Source: Margaritifera margaritifera
Lineage: Eukaryota > Mollusca > Bivalvia > Unionida > Margaritiferidae
Reading direction: 5' to 3'
Assembly: GCA_029931535.1 (NCBI GenBank)
Contig: JAQPZY010001670.1
Coordinates: forward strand, 6,968,501-7,032,500
DNA: 64,000 nt
Shown: piece by piece, positions 58,740-64,000 of the stretch
Numbering within the stretch: the stretch's first letter is position 1
Layout: each line of letters opens with the position of its first letter
The notes under the pieces: model-generated
The model's database searches: none
Seen by the model: the letters and a program-made list of their open reading frames with translations, nothing else
Told to the model about the DNA's origin: nothing
Position numbers and translations under genes: made by a program

Positions 58740-59735
58740 TCTTAAAAATGCCAATATAGTGATTCCTCACTATCATACCCCTCAGTATACTGATGCCTTT
58801 CTCCAAATGTGGGCAGGTCATGGATTCCATTAAATATATAGTGATTCCTCACTATCATACCCCTCAGTATACTGATGCCTTTCTCCAAATGTGGGCAGGT
58901 CATGGATTCCATTAAATATATAGTGATTCCTCACTATCATACCCCTCAGTACACTGATGCCTTTCTCCAAATGTGGGCAGGTCATGGATTCCATTAAATA
59001 TAAAGTGATTCCTCACTATCATACCCCTCAGTATACTGATGCCTTTCTCCAAATGTGGGCAGGTCATGGATTCCATTAAATATATAGTGGTTCCTCACTA
59101 TCATACCCCTCAGTATACTGATGCCTTTCTCCAAATGTGGGCAGGTCATGGATTCCATTAAATATATAGTGGTTCCTCACTATCATACCCCTCAGTACAC
59201 TGATGCCTTTCTCCAAATGTGGGCAGGTCATGGATTCCATTAAATATATAGTGGTTCCTCACTATCATACCCCTCAGTACACAGATGCCTTTCTCCAAAT
59301 GTGGGCAGGTCATGGATTCCATTAAATATATAGTGGTTCCTCACTATCATACCTCTCAGTACACTGATGCCTTTCTCCAAATGTGGGCAGGTCATGGATT
59401 CCATTAAATATATAGTGATTCCTCACTATCATACCCCTCAGTATACTGATGCCTTTCTCCAAATGTGGGCAGGTCAATGATTCCATTAAATATATAGTGA
59501 TTCCTCACTATTAAGCCCTCAGTTTACTGCTGCCTTTCTCCAAATGTGGGCAGGTCAATGATTTCATTAAATATATAGTGATTCCTCACTATTAACCCCT
59601 CAGTTTACTGCTACCTTTCTCCAAATGTGGGCAGGTCAATGATTCCATTAAATATATAGTGATTCCTCACTATTAAGCCCTCAGTTCACTGCTGCCTTTC
59701 TCCAAATATGGGCAGGTCATGGATTCCATTAAAAT
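58740..59735. repeat. 82-bp tandem repeat, about 12 copies
   Basis: Unit ATATATAGTGATTCCTCACT, then ATCATACCCCTCAGTATACT, then a TGCCTTTCTCCAAATGTGGG string, then a GGTCATGGATTCCATTAA string. Units are about 95 percent identical up to 59450. The last three share AGGTCAATGA and TTAAGCCCTC and form a subfamily. 59736-59884 is unique. Confidence 0.96.
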
Positions 59736-59884
59736 GGGTAAATTTTCTTGAATTATTGCTACTTACTTTTTTTCACTTAATTAAGTTTAATTCTTTGCAA
59801 ATGAAAACCAAATAAAATGTGGCTTCATATCATCAAATACCCAATTTTTTGCATTATGTTCAATTCTGATGCAGACTCATTAGA

Positions 59885-60000
59885 ACACATGTCAGTCTAA
59901 GTGAACATATGTCAGTATAAGTGAACACATGTCAGCTTCAGTGAAAATGTGTCAGTATAAGTAAACACGTGTCTGTATAAGTGAACACATGTCAATATAT
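59885..60000. repeat. 20-bp tandem repeat, about 6 copies
   Basis: Unit GTGAACACATGTCAGTATAA. 60001-60306 is unique. Confidence 0.88.
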
Positions 60001-60306
60001 GTGGGTCACTTTTATGGCTCCCAAGAATGCTGTTAATAATGCTTCAAATTCTTTACTGAAAATGCTATGTTCCTTAGTATCATCCAAAGATGCATGTCCA
60101 TAAAACAAGATTTTTTTTACATAAAATATAAAGAAAATCACATAATTCAGCAAAGTTCAGGTTTTTAAATAAGAATATGTCTTATATTTAAATTTACATG
60201 TTCATGCAAATGAATACAGAATAATAAGTGTTTAACTAAGTTATGATTATTTATTTTCGAAGGAGATACATTATTTTGAATAAGTATGAATGTTCTGATT
60301 CAAGTA

Positions 60307-60528
60307 CCATATATACTCGTGTATAAGCTTGATCCAAATGCAAACAACATAGACCCTGATCTGCTGTCGCATAATGCGCCAGCAGATCAGGGTCTATGTT
60401 GTTTGTTCTACTGATTAGATCATACAAACTGCATAGACCCAGATCTGCTGGCACATAATGCAATGGCAGATCTGGGTCTATGCAGTTTGCAGTTGGTATC
60501 AGCTTATACACTAATATATATGGTAATT
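60307..60528 (+). mobile_element. Two-hairpin MITE-like element, copy C (best preserved)
   Basis: Starts CCATATATACTCGTGTATAA and ends ATATATATGGTAAT. The first hairpin has arms CAACATAGACCCTGATCTG and CAGATCAGGGTCTATGTTG. The second has CTGCATAGACCCAGATCTG and CAGATCTGGGTCTATGCAG. Each arm pair is perfectly complementary, which points to youth. The loops hold GCATAATGCG-like palindromes. 60529-61054 is unique and empty apart from a 76-codon open frame with no motif. Confidence 0.88.
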
Positions 60529-61054
60529 ACACTATATATATACCAGCAGTTTTCTTCTTGTCTAAGTGTAAACACTTTTTCTACACAGACTGCTTTACAT
60601 GTAACATATTTTGCTTTGTGAGGATCAAGTAGAGAAATTGTTTTCTAAAATAGTGACTCATGATTAGGGTTATACTGTGTCAAAGTGTAAAGATTAATAA
60701 ATGTATCATTGAGTTCATGATATTTGTACCATTTTAGTAGACAGTGCCATTCAGATTATACTAGTGTACTACAAAAATTACAGAATTGTCACAATCTAGG
60801 AATTGTATGATTTTTGTACCTTCTTGTTTTAATATTAAAACATTGAGAACTCAGCTGAAGTTTTGTCGTAAATGATCATTTGCATCAAGATAATTTACAA
60901 ATTTCAAACTTCATATATACTGAACACAATAAAATGAGCTTGTTATCATTTGCTTTACCTCATTTTTCAATAGTATCCAATAATTTTGGAGCATACATTT
61001 ATCTTAGTTTACCCATGAAAATAGCAAGCGAAATGTTGTCAATAGAACTTAAGT

Positions 61055-62465
61055 CAACATATTCCCTTAAACTCTTCAGAGCTCTGAACCATGATGTCAA
61101 TATAACTTAAATCAGCATATTCCTCACAACTCTCAAGAGTTTTGAACCATGATGTCAATAGAACTTAAATCAGCATATTCCCCACAACTCTCAAGAGCTT
61201 TGAACCATAATGTCAATGGAACTTAAATCAGCATATTCCCCACAACTCTCAAGAGCTTTGAACCATGATGTCAATAGAACTTAAATCAGCATATTCCCCA
61301 CAACTCTCAAGAGCTTTGAACCATGATGTCAATAGAACTTAAATCAGCATATTCCCCACAACTCTCAAGAGCTTTGAACCATAATGTAAATGGAACTTAA
61401 ATCAGCATATTCCCCACAACTCTCAAGAGCTTTGAACCATAATGTCAATGGAACTTAAATCAGCATATTCCCCACAACTCTCAAGAGCTTTGAACCATGA
61501 TGTCAATAGAACTTAAATCAGCATGTTCCCCACAACTCTCAAGAGCTTTGAACCATGATGTCAATAGAACTTAAATCAGCATATTCCCCACAACTCTCAA
61601 GAGCTTTGAACCATAATGTAAATGGAACTTAAATCAGCATATTCCCCACAACTCTCAAGAGCTTTGAACCATAATGTAAATGGAACTTAAATCAGCATAT
61701 TCCCCACAACTCTCAAGAGCTTTGAACCATGATGTCAATAGAACTTAAATCAGCATGTTCCCCACAACTCTCAAGAGCTTTGAACCATGATGTCAATAGA
61801 ACTTAAATCAGCATATTCCCCACAACTCTCAAGAGCTCTGAACCATGATGTCAATAGAACTTAAATCAGCATATTCCCCACAACTCTCAAGAGCTCTGAA
61901 CCATGATGTCAATAGAACTTAAATCAGCATATTCCCCACAACTCTCAAGAGCTCTGAACCATGATGTCAATAGAACTTAAATCAGCATATTCCCCACAAC
62001 TCTCAAGAGCTTTGAACCATGATGTCAATAGAACTTAAATCAGCATATTCCCCACAACTCTCAAGAGCTTTGAACCATGATGTCAATAGAACTTAAATCA
62101 GCATATTCCCCACAACTCTCAAGAGCTCTGAACCATGATGTCAATAGAACTTAAATCAGCATATTCCCCACAACTCTCAAGAGCTTTGAACCATGATGTC
62201 AATAGAACTTAAATCAGCATATTCCCCACAACTCTCAAGAGCTCTGAACCATGATGTCAATAGCACTTAAATCAGCATATTCCCCACAACTCTCAAGAGC
62301 TCTGAACCATGATGTCAATAGAACTTAAATCAGCATATTCCCCACAACTCTCAAGAGCTTTGAACCATGATGTCAATAGAACTTAAATCAGCATATTCCC
62401 CACAACTCTCAAGAGCTTTGAACCATGATGTCAACAGAACTTAAATCAGCATATTCCTCTAAACT
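61055..62465. repeat. 58-bp minisatellite, about 24 copies
   Basis: Unit AACTTAAATCAGCATATTCC, CCACAACTCTCAAGAGCTTT, GAACCATGATGTCAATAG. Sporadic variants are GAGCTCTGAACC, CATAATGTAAATGG and AGCATGTTCC. The ATGTAAATGG and AGCATGTTCC variants recur in ordered blocks (61380-61520 and 61610-61760), showing multi-unit duplication. Confidence 0.96.
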
Positions 62466-62555
62466 CTCCAGAGCGCTGAACCATTATCTACTGCCTCATG
62501 CATAGTGTTCTAAGTTAATTTCCTGCAATTGTTTTCAAAAATCCGTGAGAAAGAA

Positions 62556-62975
62556 GCCATTGTACAGACATGTATCAACAATGTGTGAGTCAGGTATACG
62601 CCATTGTACAGACATGTATCAACAATGTGTGAGTCGGGTATATGCCATTGTACAGACATGTATCAACAATGTGTGAGTCAGGTATATGCCATTGTACAGG
62701 CATGTATCAACAATGTGTGAGTCAGGTATATGCCATTGTACAGACATGTATCAACAATGTGTGAGTCAGGTATATGCCATTGTACAGGCATGTATCAACA
62801 ATGTGTGAGTCAGGTATATGCCATTGTACAGACATGTATCAACAATGTGTGAGTCAGGTATATGCCATTGTACAGGCATGTATCAACAATGTGTGAGTCA
62901 GGTATATGCCATTGTACAGGCATGTATCAACAATGTGTGAGTCAGGTATATGCAATGGTACAGGCATCTATCAAC
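62556..62975. repeat. 44-bp minisatellite, about 9 copies
   Basis: Unit GCCATTGTACAGACATGTAT followed by CAACAATGTGTGAGTCAGGT and ATAT. ACAGACATG and ACAGGCATG types alternate nearly regularly. Confidence 0.95.
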
Positions 62976-62989
62976 AATTTCCACATGTT

Positions 62990-63290
62990 TATTGTTTCTG
63001 AAGAAACAAGTAGGAGTCCATTTTTTTTTTACTGGATATTATTATTTTAGTTTTATTCAGGTTGATACTGAATTACAAATTACAACATTTTTTAAAGCAT
63101 CTAAACAGGATTGGTGACCTTTTGCACTTTCAATATACATTACTAAGTCATTGCATACAAGAGAAATTTATTTTAAGATCGTTGATTGACACAGGATTAT
63201 AATCTTCCTCATTAAAAATTTCTTGAATATCATTCATAAATATACTGAACAACAGTGGAATGAGTCCATCACCCTGTTTTACTCATCTTG
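62990..63290 (-). pseudogene. LINE reverse transcriptase fragment
   Basis: On the minus strand, about 63283 to 63150, the translation reads QGDGLIPLLFSIFMNDIQEI and continues FNEEDYNPVSINDLKI to a stop. QGDxLxPLLFSxFxND is the reverse transcriptase segment that precedes the YADD box in non-LTR retrotransposons. The YADD box itself is lost. It differs from the LINE at 5.0-6.5 kb, so a second family is represented. Confidence 0.7.
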
Positions 63291-63304
63291 AGGTCCATAA
63301 GTGT

Positions 63305-64000
63305 GTTTTGATGTACAGTGTATTCTGTATGTTGTGTTCAAGTACGTACTTTTGATGTACAGTGTATTCTGCATGTTGTGTTCAAGTACATACTTTTGAT
63401 GTACAGTGTATTCTTATGTTGTGTTCAAGCACATACTTTTGATGTACAGTGTATTCTGTTTGTTTTTTTCAAGTACATACTTCTGACGTACAGTGTATTC
63501 CGTTTGTTATTTTCAAGCACATACTTTTGATGTACAGTGTATCCTGTTTGTTATTTTCAAGTACACACTTTTGATGTACAGTGTATTCTTATGTTGTGTT
63601 CAAGCACATACTTTTGATGTACAGTGTATTCTGTTTGTTTTTTTCAAGTACATACTTCAGACATACAGTGTATTCTGTTTGTTATTTTCAAGCACATACT
63701 TTTGATGTACAGTGTATCCTGTTTGTTATTTTCAAGTACATACTTTTGATGTACAGTGTATTCTTATGTTGTGTTCAAGCACATACTTTTGATGTACAGT
63801 GTATCCTGTTTGTTATTTTCAAGTACATACTTTTGATGTGCAGTGGATTCTGTTTGTTATTTTCAAGTACATACTTTTGATGTGCAGTGTATCCTGTTTG
63901 TTATTTTCAAGTACATACTTTTGATGTACAGTGTATTCCGTTTGTTATTTTCAAGCACATACTTTTGATGTACAGTGTATTCTTATGTTGTGTTCAAGCA
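63305..64000. repeat. 40/44-bp minisatellite running out of the window
   Basis: Unit ACTTTTGATGTACAGTGTAT, then TCTGTTTGTTATTTTCAAGT and ACAT. A shorter type has TTATGTTGTGTTCAAGCACA. The two types alternate in blocks of three to five units, and the array continues beyond 64000. The open frames here are by-products. Confidence 0.95.

Overview
This is eukaryotic nuclear DNA, almost certainly from a marine invertebrate and most likely a mollusc. It is AT-rich and has no bacterial gene structure. It carries spliced exons with canonical GT/AG borders, relics of LINE, hAT, MITE-like and tRNA-derived SINE elements, dispersed units built around a 'TGACCTTTTGACCCC' core, and about 30 tandem-repeat arrays. 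The phylum is inferred from the repeat style and was not tested by search.

Host gene. Two minus-strand exons encode adjacent parts of a tandem-GAF cyclic-nucleotide phosphodiesterase of the PDE5/PDE11 type. One (44532-44621, 30 codons) holds the end of one GAF domain. The other (22283-22420, 46 codons) holds the start of the next. Both are phase 0 at both ends and join in frame, so 22421-44531 reads as one 22-kb intron. No other exon of this gene was recognised. The rest of the window is therefore probably other introns of the same gene, or intergenic DNA.

Main find. Inside that intron, antisense to the gene, lies a decayed 8-kb Polinton/Maverick-type virus-like element (31252-39213). It has terminal inverted repeats and a 6-bp target duplication matching at 5 of 6 bases. 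Its interior is less AT-rich than its surroundings. In order on the plus strand it carries remnants of a protein-primed type B DNA polymerase, a packaging ATPase, a candidate capsid protein, a small pX-like virion protein, an adenain-like cysteine protease and a fibre-like protein with repeats resembling phage tail fibres. A possible penton-like fragment lies on the opposite strand. All are broken by stops and frameshifts, several catalytic residues are substituted, and no integrase was seen. The element landed inside a copy of the 'TTTTGACCCC' dispersed repeat.

Other mobile DNA. Two complementary deletion derivatives of one hAT family lie at 19-1655 (N-terminal part kept) and 50791-52488 (C-terminal part kept). 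There is a 5'-truncated LINE ending in (ATT)n at 5010-6566, and a second LINE scrap at 62990-63290 on the minus strand. Three copies of a two-hairpin MITE lie at 2.1, 11.2 and 60.3 kb. There are several SINE-like pieces, a large dispersed element at 45.2-46.4 kb with pieces at 11.6 and 13.8 kb, and a possible poly(A)-tailed retrocopy at 56.2-57.1 kb.

Tandem repeats. Arrays with units of 20-85 bp cover roughly a third to a half of the window. Many units are multiples of 3 and so give long open frames that are not genes. Four arrays (3.2-5.0, 25.2-26.6, 26.6-27.3 and 43.1-44.4 kb) share their core with the MITE hairpins, which suggests they grew from MITE copies. A 61-bp array at 22.1-22.3 kb is a tandem copy of the end of a PDE exon together with its 5' splice site.
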